Counted from the first letter of the stretch, positions 36,101 through 48,014 are shown. The stretch is DNA of 64,000 nucleotides from Oryzias latipes (GCF_002234675.1 NC_019867.2:29129166-29193165); one strand, 5' to 3'. Translations and numbers: made by a program. Notes: a model not told the origin generated them from the letters alone.

Positions 36101-39100
36101 CAGATCTGTTAAGACAGATAAAAAGAGTTGCACTAATCTAAACGAGAGGAAATAAAAGCATGCATGACCAACTTTAGGTCAAATTTAGAATGAAGAGACT
36201 TCAGTTTGGAGATAGATCGTACATGTAAGAAAATATTTTTAACAGAGTGTCTTAGATTGGCGTCCAGGGACACGGGCTGCTCAAAAAAGAAAACAGAGGT
36301 TTTTGAATTGTGGTTTGGGGGTGGAGCATAAATAACCAAGGTGTGATGGGGTGTTGGGATTTTCTATTCAGGTGCAATAATCAGAGTTTCAGTTTTCTTT
36401 GGCATTTCTTGGTTCAATTGAAGCCATTTATTGGAAACTCAGTCTTGATTCAAAGAAACGGGGTTCAAAAGCTGTGCACCTTTTAAATAACTTGTTAAAT
36501 GAACAGTAAAGTTGAAGGTTTTGTTGCTTAGATAAGAAGAGAAGTCCCTGATAGTTTTATAACACCCTGAAGAACCTCAAGGCTCTTTAGAAGCTCATGA
36601 ACTCATCTGTCTTTGTGTCAAGGTTCCAGATTTCTTCTCGATCCATTCGGGCCAGAACCTGAACTTCAGCATCACAGGCCTCTCACCTTTCACAGAGTAC
36701 AGATGTGCTGTGGCCTGCAGAGGGGACTCCGGCATCTGGAGTGACTGGAGCTCTGACGTCAGAGGAAAGACACTGGACAAAGGTAAAGGATCATCAACAC
36801 CTGGAGGAGGTGGAATTATCGCAGTGGAGGAACTCCTCCCGCACCGAGGTGACCACAGCACTCCTGGTGGTCACCTATTTGAAGCTGCAGATATTTAAAC
36901 CTTTTCCTGGGACAGCAGTTATGGTGAAGTAGTTAATAAAAGTTGAGGACAGGCAAAAGGGGATTCTGCAGCTGACAGAAGAGCAGGGAAGCTCTGTTGA
37001 TACAGTAAAGAGGAAGAGGGGTTCCAATTCCGTTCAGGCTGTCACAAAGAGGGCCCTTTGAGGTTGGCCCGGACCTTTACTTGTCCTCTGCTCAACAGAA
37101 CCGTCCAGGCTGGCAGAGGTCTGTTACCGTGTGGAGGAAACCACGTCTAGAGAAGCTCTCCGTCTTCATCTGGTCTGGAAGGTAGATGTGAAAATCTCAA
37201 GAATTCTTTTTAAAAGCAAACTTTACTCATGTTTTTTCACATCTTCTACACAGCAACAGCAGTGTTGAAAAAAAATTCAGCAGTTTTCGCTTTCTTTTGT
37301 TATGTATAGCATTAAAAATGAGTTTAAAAAAAAAGCTACATTTTACGCTTTTTAAGGTTTTAAAATAAACAGTTTATTTTTAGTTTATTTGTATATACTG
37401 TCAACAGATCTTGTCTTTTGTTGTCAGGCTGCAAACCCTCAAAAGGGCGAAGGTCGCGTTTTGTGGTATGAGCTGAGCGTGGAGCCGGGCGGAAAAACTC
37501 GAAACATCACAGAGACAACAGCACTCCTGGTGGTCAAAGAGGGAAACTACAGCGTCTCTGTTCGTGGCTTCAACACAGCTTGTTCTGGTCCAACAACACA
37601 TGTGCAGATAGACACACAGAGACGGAGCAGTGAGTGTTAGGGGACGTCACTCCAGACTCTATACTCTCCGGCCACTTTTTAGGCACACCTGTTCAGCTTT
37701 GTGTTAACACAAATTTCTAATCAGCCAATCACATGGCAGCACCTCACTGCATTTAGGCGTGTAGACTGCAGTTCAAACCAGCATCAGAACAGGGAAGAAA
37801 GGTGATTGAAGTGACTCTGAACGTGGCATGGTTGTTGGTGCCAGACAGGCTGGTCTGAGTATTTCAGAGACTGTTGATCTACTGGGATTTTCACCCACAA
37901 CCATCTCTAGAGTTTACAGAGAATGGTCCAAAAGAGAGAATATCCAGTGAGCAGCAATTCTGTGGACGGAAATGTCTTGAGGTCAGAGGAGAACGATCAG
38001 ACTGGTTCCAGCTGATAGAAAAACAACAGGACCTTGAAGAACCACTGGTTCCAACCGAGGTCTGCAGAAGAGCATCTCTGAACGCACAACAACACGTCCA
38101 ACCTGGAGGCAGATGGACTACAGCAGCAGAAGACCACACCGGGTACCACTGCTGTCAGCTAAGAACAGGAACCTGAGACCACAATTCACACAGAATAACC
38201 AAAACTGGACCATAGAAGATGGAAAAACGTCTGTTAAAATGTGATTAGTAAAAAATAATATGATAATAATGTGAATTTATCTGAGGAAGAAATGGCACCA
38301 GGGCCTTCCTGCATTATTAACGGCTTTGCAGTTCATGTTTCAGTGATTGTTTTGACACAAAGTAGCACAGCTGTCATCAGGGTTGTGCTCACAAACCTTC
38401 AGTAAGGGACTTTCGTGATGTCAGACTTGTTTGTGATAATTTGTGATGACGATCATGTTAAGGGTGCGTGTTTTCACTCTTGTAACATCCTGTCAGTGTT
38501 TTTAGATTTTCATCTGAGAAGGAAGTTTGGTGACAGGATGTTCAGACAAGACGGCACATCTCTCACATCATCTCTGCTGTCGCTTATCTGAGAAACCAAG
38601 TGTGAGGTCCACCAGAAAGGAAAAACTGCAACAAAAACATTTAGTCCTAAATTCCATTCTTACCTCATCTTTTAACTTTATTTTTAACTTAAAACACACT
38701 TATGGGACACACTAATGTTTTAACATTTCTCTGAGAAAACATGTGTGACTTAAAACATCTTATAAGAACATTTGAAACGGATGGTTTGTTTCTGCAGATC
38801 CCCCCTCTGTCAGGAACCTGTGGGTGATCAGCTGTTATCCAGAGAACCGTACGCTTCAGGTGGAGTGGGAGATCAGCGCTGCAGTGAGCCATGTCATCGT
38901 CCAGCTGCGCTCCGACGCCAGTCCGTCCACCAGCCGATGGCTCAGAGTCCACGGGTCCACCACCTCTGCTGGTCTGCCAGGTCTGGGGGTCCATGTTTAT
39001 TCCAGTCAAAGTCAGGATTACAAAGCTTCACTGTTCAGCTTTCCTTCCAGAGACCAAACCAGAACACGTGGAGCCTTGTACATCCACTTGTGGACCATCC

Positions 39101-42100
39101 AAATGCTCTCTAGGAGACTTTAGGTCTGCACATGGACTGGCTTTAGCAGGGGGACACGTATGCCACTGCAGGAATTGAGTCCCTGGTGGTGAAGTGTGTT
39201 ACTGATGGTAGTCTTTGTTACTTTGGTCCCAGCTGACTGCAGGTCATTCACTAGGTCCCCCGTGTGCTTCTGGGATTTTTTACTCACTCTTCTTGTGAAC
39301 ATTTTGACCCCACGGGGTGAGATCTTGCAGGGAGCCCCAGATGGAGGGAGATCATCAGTGGTCTTGTGTGTCTTCCATATCCTTATATTTGCTCCCAGAG
39401 TGGATTTCTTCTCACCAAGCTGCTTACCTGTTGCAGATTGCGTCTTCCCAGCCTGGTGCAGGTCCATAATTTGGTTTCTGGTGTCCTTAGACAGCTCTTT
39501 GGTTTTGGCCATAGTGGAGTTTGGAATGGGACTGTTTGAGGTTGTGGACAGGTGTCTTTTACATAGATAATGAGTTGAGGACCAGAGGATCCTCTTACAG
39601 AAGACGTTAAAGGTCTGTAAGAGCCAGAAATCTAGCTTGTTTGTAGATGACTAAATACTTATTTTCCACCATGATTTACAAATAAATTCTTTAAAAATCA
39701 GACAATGGGATTTTTTTTATTTTGTCTCTCATAGTTGAGGTTTACCTAGGATGAAATTTACTCTCATCTTTTTTTAGTGGGTGAACTCGACCCATTGGTG
39801 GCTGATAAATTTTTTTTCCCGCCACTGTAGAAAGTTCTTTACATGATGGTTGCAGACGGCTGTTAACATAGTATAAATAGTTACCTTATGACATAAAAAA
39901 CCCACTCTGATCATGTTTGATGAATTTTCAAAGCGTTCCCAGTGGTCTTTTAATTTTGATTTTCCGTTTTTAGCCAGAATCAAACAGCTCGTGTCGTTTT
40001 CTTGAGCATAGTTTCTGCATTTCTTTAGAAATCCACCTCTGAGTTGTTGACTGTTGGTGTGGAGCAGCCGGCCCCCATTTTTCGTCATTTATCTGTTCTC
40101 ACTTCCTCCTGCTGGGTTACAGCCGCTCACACCCCCATCCTAACACTACTGGCCATAACATAAATATATCTGAGCCACACTGCTTTGAGCCAGATTGCGG
40201 CTCAGACGACAAAAACAAAGACGTAGATGGATTATTTGTCTGCAGGCGGATCCATCAGAATGGAGCGGAACAGGGAGCCACGCCAGCTGTGGCTTCTATG
40301 TCACGACCACAAGCTTTTTCGAACAGCATTTTTCCGTTTGCTCCCAATTTACAACAGTTTCAAAACAGAAATGCTCAGAAGTACAATTTTAATCTTAATT
40401 TTTTCATATGTCCTCCATCAGAAAAATGCCATAAAACAAGTGGAAAACACCAAAGACACCATTTTCATTTTGCGCTGGTTTTTACTCTCAGTGATGCTAA
40501 AACTCTCCAAACAGCATTCTTAAAGCTTAGATAAACAAACCTTATCACTTTATAAAGGTAGACATTTATTGTTTTTCATTGGTAAAAAACAATCTGGCTT
40601 TAGATGGAAAACTGACCTCCCATGTGCAGACAGACAACTGAACTGCAGACGCAACATCAATAATTATAGGATGTTGTAATAATTAAGTAATGATGTGGAA
40701 TGGGAAAGGATTAAGCCCCAACTATAAATTCCAGAATGTGATGCAAATCAGGAAGTTCCTCATATGACCACTGGAGGCAGATAGAAGAAGTTCCCATCAA
40801 TACTTGTGTTAAAAAATCAGATTTTACATCAAACTAGACATATTTGCATCATTTTTTTTTTCAAGGAACTTTCTTGATTTTTTTCATGAATTAATTTTGG
40901 GTGGAAATTTTCTTTAAATCTTCTGGGAGGTGGACCCAACAAAGCTTTGACCTTTTACTTTCCAGTTCAGTGTCCGGTGGGATCAGATCTACGTGGAAAA
41001 AAACTCGTCAAAATGTTTGGATCATATTAACAATTTCAAAACCAGAGCAAGTAACGTGGAGCTCTACAGGGCTCAATATTTGTTCCAAAACTTTTTATAC
41101 TAGTGTCAAAAGTTCAATAAAATTGATGACGTTATTAAACTGTTTTGTTTTTTGATGATGCCACAGCTTTAGAATTACTGTTGTGTAAAGTTAAAGTGTT
41201 GAAAACTATTAACCAATCATCCATTAATGACAGGAATGCTAAATTGATGGATTTTGGACATTTGAAGGAGGGAAATAATTTGTCACACAAAGTTTGGAGA
41301 AATCTGTTGACTGATCATGAACATAAACCTGTTTCTATTACATCTGTGCAGCAGGCAGTCCAGGGTCAGACATGTTAACTTGTTTGCAGACGTTGAAGCT
41401 GATGAGTCGTACCAGGTCACCGTGTTCCCCGTCCAGAACCAGCAGTGTGGACCGGCCCGGTCTCTGAGCGCCAGTCTGCCGCATGGAGGTTTAACACAAA
41501 AAGATCTGTCTCATTTGCTTGCATAAGAAATTATTCAACTTGATTTGACATGTAGACATTTGTTTGATTAGTAAAACATATTCCTCTGCAGTCATGTACA
41601 AAATGTTTAAGTCCAAAACAAAACCACAGTGAAAACAATTCGCAAAAAAAAGAATAATCTTTTGATAGGCAAAAAAATTAAGTTTGCCAGTGGGGTAAGA
41701 ATTCTTTTTTTAAGAAAAAGTCCTAGTCCCTAAGACATGTTTTCTCAAGCGACGATTGTTTGGCTATTAAAAAACTTTCCTGAAATGCTAATTTTTCTTG
41801 ATACGTTTGTTTACCTTCTATAAATTCAGTCTCTGCAGTGCATAAAGCAGAGAATCGAGTAGAAACAGGAGACCAACCAGAGTCTGTTTGTTCTCAGCAC
41901 TGATAGAGGCGGTTGGCCTGAAGGTCCTCAGAGTGACAGAAGCAGAGGTCACCATCAAGTGGGCGTGGCAGCCCAAGTCTGGACCAATCAGAGTGAGCAG
42001 ATACATGGCGGCACTGCGAGGAGACCCACACAGCAGAGGTACTGTTTCCTCCTGAAGCTGCTCCAGCTTTACATTTGAAAAAAACAAATCACCTGCTTGT

Positions 42101-45100
42101 TTTTCTTTAAAAGCTTGGAGATTATTTCCGGACGAGAACCAGCACACCTTTGTCAACCTGACCCCCGACACAGAGTACACCGTCCTGCTGCTGGCTGACA
42201 GCCGTCCCGTGAGCTATGTGGCTGTGAAAACAGATCTCAGTGGGTTTCTGCTCACACATTCCTCTGTTTTAATGTTTAGGTTTTTTTTAGAAGCTGCAAT
42301 AGCTTTTGATTTTTTGTAAATAATCTGATTTCTAGGAAAGCTGTTAACATTTAACCCTTGTGCTATCCTAGGCACTCTAACATTGGGAGTGGGGTCATCT
42401 AGACCCACTAGACAGTGCTCTGAACCTTTTTTCTTCAATGATTTGTGATCTTCACTGGTGTCCATGGATTACATGAAATCTTTCACCTTTATCATGGTAG
42501 GAAGAACATGTCAATGGTCATCTTGACCCCAAAGGATAGCACAAGGGTTAAGCTGAAATTTAAAGCTTCTTGGAGCAAAAGAGCGCCCCCTAGTGGCAGT
42601 GTTTTAGTTATACCTGCTCAGCTGAACTTAACCCAACCTTATTCTTCATGAATGTGCAGGTCAGGGGCCGGGCGCCGTGGCGATTGCGACTCCTCTGCTG
42701 CTGGCGGTCGCTCTCTTGATCCTGTCCGTTCTGTCCAGGACTGTGTGAGTCAAGCCTTTTTCGGTCTCAAGGATCTAATGTGACATTCGAAATCAAGGAG
42801 CAAAACATGTAAACCAAGAACAAAACTTCATTCAGAAAACTTGAAAGTGAAAATTAACTCCAGGTATTCAGGGCCGGCGCTGCTTCATCTCCACCCACCT
42901 GTGTAGTTCCAGCTTCTGACTGGCTGGACATACCTGAAATTGGAGGTTAAGACAGGATATCTGAAAACAAAACAGGAACGTGGCGCCCAAATATGGAAGA
43001 CGTTCATTTAGAGTTTACACTTTTAAACAATTTTCTACTTTTCACTTCCTTTCAGACAATTTCTTTTTACTTGTCTTGTCCAGCATCTGAGCAAACAGAT
43101 CAGAGCTGAAGGCCTCATGTGTTGGACACATTTTACTGTTACAATAGCGGATTGTGAATCTTTGGACACATCAGGTGTACAAACCCATGTTGTATATAAA
43201 GTCAATATTTTCCTATTTAACTCATTTTCAGACAACTCTTCATAAAAAAATATGTATTCTAGTATTTTGGAAATAATCTGTGCTAAGGAGGCACCAAAAC
43301 CCAATATAGAAACATTTTTAGAGATGTGATGGCCAACGCAATGAGGATATTTAGTATTTCAACCTTTTTTTTGTTTTCTTTAAAATATCCCTGCAAGGTG
43401 AACATTTGACTCTCCCTTCAGCCTTTGAAACATCATAAATTTGAGCTTTGTTGTCCTCCTCTGACTCTTCCAAACATCTACGCGGCTGACGACCTGCAGG
43501 TCGCAGCAGGCGCTCTGACATCATGACTGTGAGCGTTAGTATTAACCTGAACTTTGGGGCAGGAACACGGTCTTCAAACACAGACGTTTGACTCTGTCCT
43601 TCAAGGACACAATGAATGGACTTTTTTTTCTCCAGATCAGGTTTTTATTTAGAAGCTTCAAGAAAATGAATTCATTTCATCCACCAAATTATCATTGTAA
43701 AGTTCTTGGTTTTAAACTCATGAAGCTATCTGGATCGTTTTCATCTGTGTGCAGGTTCAGGTCCCTCTGCTTCCCGCCTGTGTCGAGCCCTCGAGGAAGC
43801 ACAGCCGGCCTCTGGCTGATGAACTCAGACCGGCAGGTAAGCGGACTTTACCGCCAATGCCAGACTTTGTGGTAGTTTTTCACCCTTTTGTTTTTCAACA
43901 TTTCCATATCTGTTTATTGAACTCTTTAACATTTATTTTCCATCCATCTTCTAAATCCACTTTCAGGGTCACAGGGTTGCTGGGACCTATCCCAGCCTAA
44001 ACAGAACTGCCATAAATGTCCACAAAGGATTAATACGACACCTTTAACATCAAATGAGTCATTTTAAACATCAAACTTGAATAGTTTTTCTTCAACAGTT
44101 GTTGCATTCAGGGATGGAAACACCTGCATTTACCTGTAATGTGACAGAAGTTAGCAACTCTCGCTGTAGCTTCCTCACACTGATAAATACGCTTTTATCT
44201 CGTTATGTTGCATTCGTGGCTTTGTTCGTGTTCGTTTAGGGAAAAGTTAGCATTTTGAGTTCATTTTTTAGGCTGTCTACACACTACATACATATTGCTC
44301 ATGTTGCATGTATGAAAATTAGTCATACGTGAATATACGTGGAAAAAGTGAGAAAAGTTGTGGTCTTTATGTGAACTTTTCACAGATGTATGACGAATGA
44401 ACCACCTTAAAACCACAGAAGTTCGAATAAAACACGCAAAGAGCACGTAGAATCAACATAGAACATGAAGCTGGAATGGAGATTGGAAAGAATTTTTTCA
44501 GATTGCAGTTACCAAAACTCTCCAAAATCTCCAATGTGACCAAATAAATAGTTTAAAACAATCACAATGAACATGCTATTGCCAAACAAACAATGAAAAC
44601 AGCCACAAATGAATAAAACACACATCCAACAAGTTTTAAAGTAGCAAAAAAAGACTGAAACCAGGCTTTTTGAATCAAAGTACAGCAGAAGATGACTGAG
44701 CAGCTTAAACCAAACTCAAACTGCGACTGCGCTAACGACACAAACAAACATGGAAATTCACAGTAGAGTCCTAAATGATACCAAGTGAACACAAAAAAAC
44801 AAAACAACGTACCGCCAGAGCAGAAACACCAAGTAGAATTCATTTACATAACAAAATAGACAAATGCACGCCTGAGACAAAAAAACAAGGTTGTATGAGG
44901 TCCTAAAAAGTTCTTCAGGACTGTTTGGTTCTGTTCCTTTATCCCTTGTGCTATCTTAGATGACCCCACCCTTAAGGCCCGTTCACACCGGGACGAATTT
45001 CGCCGGCGAAGTTTAACGCCTCGTGACTAAACAAAGGGCACCAATGAGAGTGTGCACACCGACGCGAAAAAATGTTACGCGTCAAAGCGTCAAAAAAAAC

Positions 45101-48014
45101 AAAACGCCTCGGGTTCATTTTTTTTTTTGACGCCTCGCGTCGAAATCTATTCGACCAATGAAAATGGTGCTTTTGCACACGTGTCTGGAGCTTCTGAAGT
45201 TACAGTAAAAAACAACTTGGGGGCGCTCAAACACAAAACTGCCTTGCTAAGCACACATACCAGCGAAAAAGATTATAATAATGACGGACATTCTAAAATA
45301 TCCCCGAACCAAGCACCAGTTGGAGCTACTGGTGCTTGAAATATTCATGTTTTCTTTGTATTATTCTGACAAGTGCGTAAATACTTGCTCTCTTCTTCTG
45401 AGTGAAAAGCGACTTTAAGAAGCGTAAAGTTGCACAGCGCCACCTTGTGTACAGGAGTATTTCTGTTTTACATTAAGCGCCATCTAATGTCAGGGAATGA
45501 AATTGCATGTTCGCTCGGCTCATCGCCTGGGTGTGAACACAAAAGACGTGGCGAAAAACGCTGGCGAATAACGCCTGGCGAATATTCGTCCCAGTGTGTA
45601 CCGGCCTTTAAGGCCTGTTCACACTGGGATGAATTTCGCGCGCGATATTCGCCGACGTTTAACGCCTCGTGACTAAACAAAGGGCACCAATGTGAGTGTG
45701 CACACCGACGCGAAAAACGCCACGCGTAAAAGCGTCATTTTTTAAAAAGCGCCTCGGGTTCGTTTTTTTGGTTTGACAAACCGCGTCAAAAACTATACGG
45801 CCAATGAGAATGGCGCTTTTGCACACGTGTCTGGAGCTTCTGAAGTTACAGTAAAACACAACTTGGGGGCGCTCAAACACAAAACTGCCTTGCTGAGCAC
45901 ACATACCAGCGAAGGAGATAGACGCCAAGTAGCGTCTACACTGCCGCAAAGAAATAAGACGAAGAAGATGCACTCACTGACGGACATTCTAAAATATCCC
46001 CGAAAACGCTCAGGATACATTTTCAGCTCTTGTACCAGTCGATAAAACTCCCCATGTTCTTCTCTTCTCGTAACTATGGGATGTACCCAAAATCGACGTC
46101 TTTTCCGGCATCTTTCATCATTCAACAGAACAATAATTTCTTCATCGCTGGAACTGGAGCTACTGGTGCTTGAAATATTCATGTTTTCTTTGTTTGATTC
46201 TGACAAGTGTGTAAATACTTGCTCTCTTCTTCTGAGTGAAAAGCGACTTTAAGAAGCGTAAAGTTGCGCAGCGCCAGGAGTATTTCTGTTTTACATTAAG
46301 CGCCATCAGGGAATAAAATTGCATGTTCGCTCGGCTCATCGTCAGCGAAAATCGCCTGGGTGTGAACACAAAAAATGTGTTGAAAAATGCTGACGAATAA
46401 CGCCTGACGAATATTCGTCCTGGTGTGTACGGGCCTTTACACTGACGTGTTCTCCCTACCATGACAAAGGTGGATAAAGGTGGAAAGATTTCATGTAATC
46501 CATGGACACCAGTGAAGATCACAAATCATTGAAGAAAAAAGGTTCAGAGCTCTGTCTAGTGGGTCTAGATGACCCAACTCCCAATGTTAAAGTGCCTAGG
46601 ATAGCACAAGGGTTAAAAGTGAACTCTAATGTCTGAGAGTAAATGCGAGCAGAGATCCAGAGACAGGAGGAAGGATTTGGCGAGACATTTACAAGTTACA
46701 GCATTTAAAGACCCACTCCGAGGAAAAGGATGTTTTTGACATGTTCTGCTTTTTTCTGATGAAGGACAAACATAAAGAAACTTGAGCCTAAAAATGGATT
46801 TCTGAGTATTTCTTTATTCAGATTGTTGAGAAAAAAAAGTGTTGAAAAAGAGCTTATTTGGATGGATGGGTCACAAGCTCCGTGCTCCGCTCCATTCTGA
46901 TGCATTCACTGTCAGACAAATAGATCCGTGTACGTCTTTGTTTTCCTCGTCTGACCTGGAATCTCCATCTAAACTTGGTTTCAGAGGCTATAAGCTAGCG
47001 CGAGAGCGTGTAAACAGATGGATGACGGAAAGTGTGGGCAGGCTTACTCCCTGCTGATAGTCCCGCTAACAACTCAGAGGCAAATGACTCCTGAACTACT
47101 GCTGTCCTAAAAAAAGACACAGGTTGTTGTTTTTTTGGCTAAAAACGTCATTATTGTTATTACAGGTCACTTTTATTTTAGCAGGAAGTCCCTTAAGATG
47201 AAATCTCTTTTTTTTAAGGGTTCCTGGCCAAGAGACATTGGCACACACAAAAAACAAGCATAAAAAAAAGAAAATAAAACTGTAAAAGGATTTTCTGTAC
47301 AACATGTGCACTCTTCTGTCCCACACTCAGAGATGCTTTGTTGTATCCCTTGTGCTATCTTAGATGACCCCACCCTTCCATTGACGTGTTCTCCCTACCA
47401 GGACAAAGGTGGATAAAGGTGGAAAGATTTCATGTAACCCATGGACACCAGTGAAGATCACAAATCATTGAAGAAAAAAGGTTCAGTGCACTGTCTAGTG
47501 GGTCTAGATGACCCAACTCCCAATGTTAAAGTGCCTAGGATAGCACAAGGGTTACAAAAATCAAAGTCCATTAGCAGTTAGATGGTTCCGTTCTGTTTTC
47601 GTCCAACAGATGTTCACTGGGAGCATCCTGGACACTGCAGACTTCCAGGTGACGGAAGCTCTTGCAGAGAAGACGCTGTTTTCTGTTGACCTGAGCGTAC
47701 ATCGACCCTCTGAAGAAGCCCTGGATGAAGACTTCTCTCCAGCGGCGGTCAGCAGCCGCCATGACCAGCTGCCGGCGCTCTCACTGTTTGCTGCGCAGAT
47801 CACAGATGAGACTGCCGAGCATCTCCATCAGCGTGAATATGACCTCTGTCGGTCTCAGGAAGACGAAGAGGGTTGTCCGTTTCGTGAACTCCTGCTTGAT
47901 GGATTCTGCGGTGGCCTGATGACGGAGACTCTGGGAGGACAGAGCTGCTCTCCTCTCATGTGTGAGACGGAGTATCTGTCCAACAGCTGCTTCCAGGTGG
48001 AAACGGAAGATTAG
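30183..48014 (+). CDS. Class I cytokine receptor, IL-12R beta 1 / IL-27R alpha-like, complete
   Basis: Single-pass cell-surface receptor for a helical cytokine. Exons: 30183-30255, 31043-31147, 33848-33965, 34050-34180, 34250-34380, 36623-36782, 37099-37181, 37428-37629, 38798-38980, 41390-41488, 41898-42038, 42114-42239, 42660-42744, 43755-43836, 47610-48014. All phases agree and give 683 residues. Order of parts: signal peptide (about 1-22), cytokine-binding module with ISCEW in the first FnIII and GIWSDWSS (WSXWS box) in the second, three more FnIII modules, a membrane helix (AIATPLLLAVALLILSVL), a box-1-like LCFPPVSSP, and a tail with tyrosines in REYDLC and TEYLSNSCF. No N-terminal Ig module, unlike gp130, CSF3R or IL-23R. 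Five FnIII and a short tail fit IL12RB1 (662 aa) or IL27RA (636 aa); I cannot choose between them. The exon 9 donor (GTCTGG) is weak. Confidence 0.87.
32183..33305. mobile_element. hAT element with perfect 8-bp target duplication
   Basis: 1123 bp in receptor intron 2. Ends CAGGGGTCGGGAACC and GGTTCCCGACCCCTG are perfect inverse repeats. The 8-mer CCCTAGAG flanks both sides (32175-32182 and 33306-33313). Subterminal AGAGCCATA motifs repeat in both halves. No transposase frame; it carries a solo LTR at 32270-32606. Confidence 0.93.
32270..32606 (-). mobile_element. Solo LTR nested in the hAT element
   Basis: Read on the minus strand it begins TGTTGCGGACTGAG, has a TATA-like GGAATATAAAGTTGGG, then GGAATAAAGAAC (polyadenylation signal), and ends GGGAAAGGGACA. 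That is the TG...CA layout of a retrotransposon LTR. No internal gag/pol is present. The flanking bases do not give a clean target duplication, so the exact ends are tentative. Confidence 0.6.
33314..33847 (+). other. Receptor intron 2 remainder
   Basis: Near 33665-33720 a GGGAGTTCAAATCCC box-B-like motif hints at a SINE fragment; otherwise nothing recognised. Confidence 0.4.
35420..36330. repeat. Interspersed LINE-like repeat interrupted by a solo LTR
   Basis: The outer sequence reads continuously across the LTR: CTGCCGCGTTCTGGACACGC then TGGAGAC / GGGCAACAGCAG, then AGAGTTGCACTAATCTAAACG and AGCATGCATGACC. This type of sequence is common in fish genomes next to LINE 3' ends. No intact frame. 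Family assignment is uncertain. Confidence 0.5.
35676..36086 (+). mobile_element. Solo LTR (gypsy-like), 411 bp
   Basis: Starts TGTCATGGTTTGGG and ends CCAACCTGACA (TGTCA...TGACA termini). A TATA-like GTATTTAAGTC lies near the middle and ATTAAACTCC near the 3' end. The 5-bp flanks GAGAC and CAGAC agree at 4 of 5. No coding part remains; it lies in receptor intron 5. Confidence 0.7.
37660..38235 (+). mobile_element. Tc1-like transposon, 5' half
   Basis: Begins with a TIR-like TATACTCTCCGGCCAC...AGGCACACCTG. It then carries the transposase N-terminal half in broken frames: GARQAGLSISETVDLLGF, TTISRVYREWSK, GRKCL, RRPHRVPLLSAKNR, TQNNQNWTIEDGK. The catalytic DDE region is missing. It sits in receptor intron 8. 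The same family occurs on the minus strand at 62290-62990. Confidence 0.85.
39060..39829 (-). mobile_element. Tc1-like transposon, N-terminal half of transposase
   Basis: Minus-strand frame 39512-39120 starts MAKTKELSKDTRNQIMDLHQ and continues with the paired-like helix-turn-helix, including GKQLGEKKSTLGA, SGAPCKISPRGVKM, and VNDLQSAGTKVTK, ending RVPLLKPVHVQT. The element end CCACTGTA lies at 39822-39829. The catalytic domain is deleted. It belongs to a different Tc1 family from the 37660 copy and lies in receptor intron 9. Confidence 0.88.
39905..40505 (+). repeat. Dispersed repeat A, copy 3
   Basis: In receptor intron 9. It shows the family order: GATCATG, CCAGTGGTCTTTTA, GTGTCGTTTTCTTGAGCATAG, CCACCTCTGAGTTG, GGTTACAGCCGC, CGGCTCAGACGACAAAAAC, CATCAGAATGGAGCGGAAC, CCACAAGCTTTTTCGAACAG, TCCTCCATCAGAAAAATG. 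No coding frame. Confidence 0.75.
40895..41340 (+). pseudogene. Degenerate LINE reverse transcriptase fragment
   Basis: The plus strand reads GALQGSIFVPKLFILVS (family GVPQGSILGPLLF), then with stops, then TVLFFDDATA in place of the FADDT catalytic motif. In-frame stops and a frame change make it a relic in receptor intron 9. Clade cannot be fixed from so short a piece. Confidence 0.6.
42355..42547. mobile_element. piggyBac-like MITE, intact copy, receptor intron 12
   Basis: CCCTTGTGCTATC ... GATAGCACAAGGG, 193 bp, flanked by TTAA at 42351-42354 and 42548-42551. This is the cleanest short copy of the family in the window and defines its limits. Confidence 0.92.
43837..44942 (+). other. Receptor intron 14, first part
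   Basis: Contains a short CCATCCATCTTCTAAATCC...TATCCCAGCC fragment at 43938-43996, like the tail of the 11629 array. Otherwise AT-rich with nothing recognised. Confidence 0.5.
44975..45607. mobile_element. PIF/Harbinger nonautonomous element, first of a tandem pair
   Basis: Starts AGGCCCGTTCACACCGGGA and ends with the inverse-like TCCCAGTGTGTACCGGCCT. TTA lies at 44972-44974 and 45608-45610, the PIF/Harbinger target size and sequence. Compared with the neighbour it has lost more of the transposase exon. Confidence 0.85.
45611..46436 (-). mobile_element. PIF/Harbinger element with N-terminal transposase exon, second of the pair
   Basis: Starts AGGCCTGTTCACACTGGGA, ends TCCTGGTGTGTACGGGCCT, with TTA on both sides (45608-45610 shared with its neighbour; 46437-46439). 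The minus-strand frame 46206-45793 begins MSESNKENMNISS, has a Ser/Asp-rich stretch, then RRRFWVHPIVTRREEHGEFY and LVQELKMYPERFRGYFRMS. That is the start of HARBI1-type transposases. The DDE catalytic part is deleted, so the element is not autonomous. Confidence 0.87.
46700..47110 (-). repeat. Dispersed repeat A, copy 4 (inside duplicated segment)
   Basis: Reverse orientation, in receptor intron 14. Inverted family blocks: CACAAGCTCC, CTCCATTCTGATGCATTC, CGTCTTTGTTTTCCTCGTC, GTAAACAGATGGATGACGG, AACTCAGAGG. Nearly identical to 48900-49310. Confidence 0.75.
47347..47551. mobile_element. piggyBac-like MITE, receptor intron 14, 3' copy
   Basis: CCCTTGTGCTATC to GCACAAGGG, ending 58 bases before the last coding exon of the receptor (47610). 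Flanks are GTAT and TTAC rather than TTAA, so the target site has changed or been lost. Confidence 0.85.

Larger units (their letters stand above)
44943..46612. mobile_element. piggyBac-like MITE interrupted by two Harbinger elements
   Basis: Left end CCCTTGTGCTATC at 44943, right end GATAGCACAAGGG to 46612, with TTAA at 46613-46616 and TTAT on the left. After 32 bases the body is cut at a TTA and continues after 46439. The related copy at 48611 has the same body uninterrupted. Confidence 0.88.

Noticed and set aside
39120-39512. A 130-codon frame resembling a functional host DNA-binding protein
   Set aside because: It is the N-terminal half of a Tc1 transposase with the transposon end nearby and the catalytic domain deleted.
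30183-48014. Identification of the receptor as CSF3R, gp130 or IL-23R
   Set aside because: Those proteins carry an N-terminal Ig module, absent here, and CSF3R and gp130 have longer tails.
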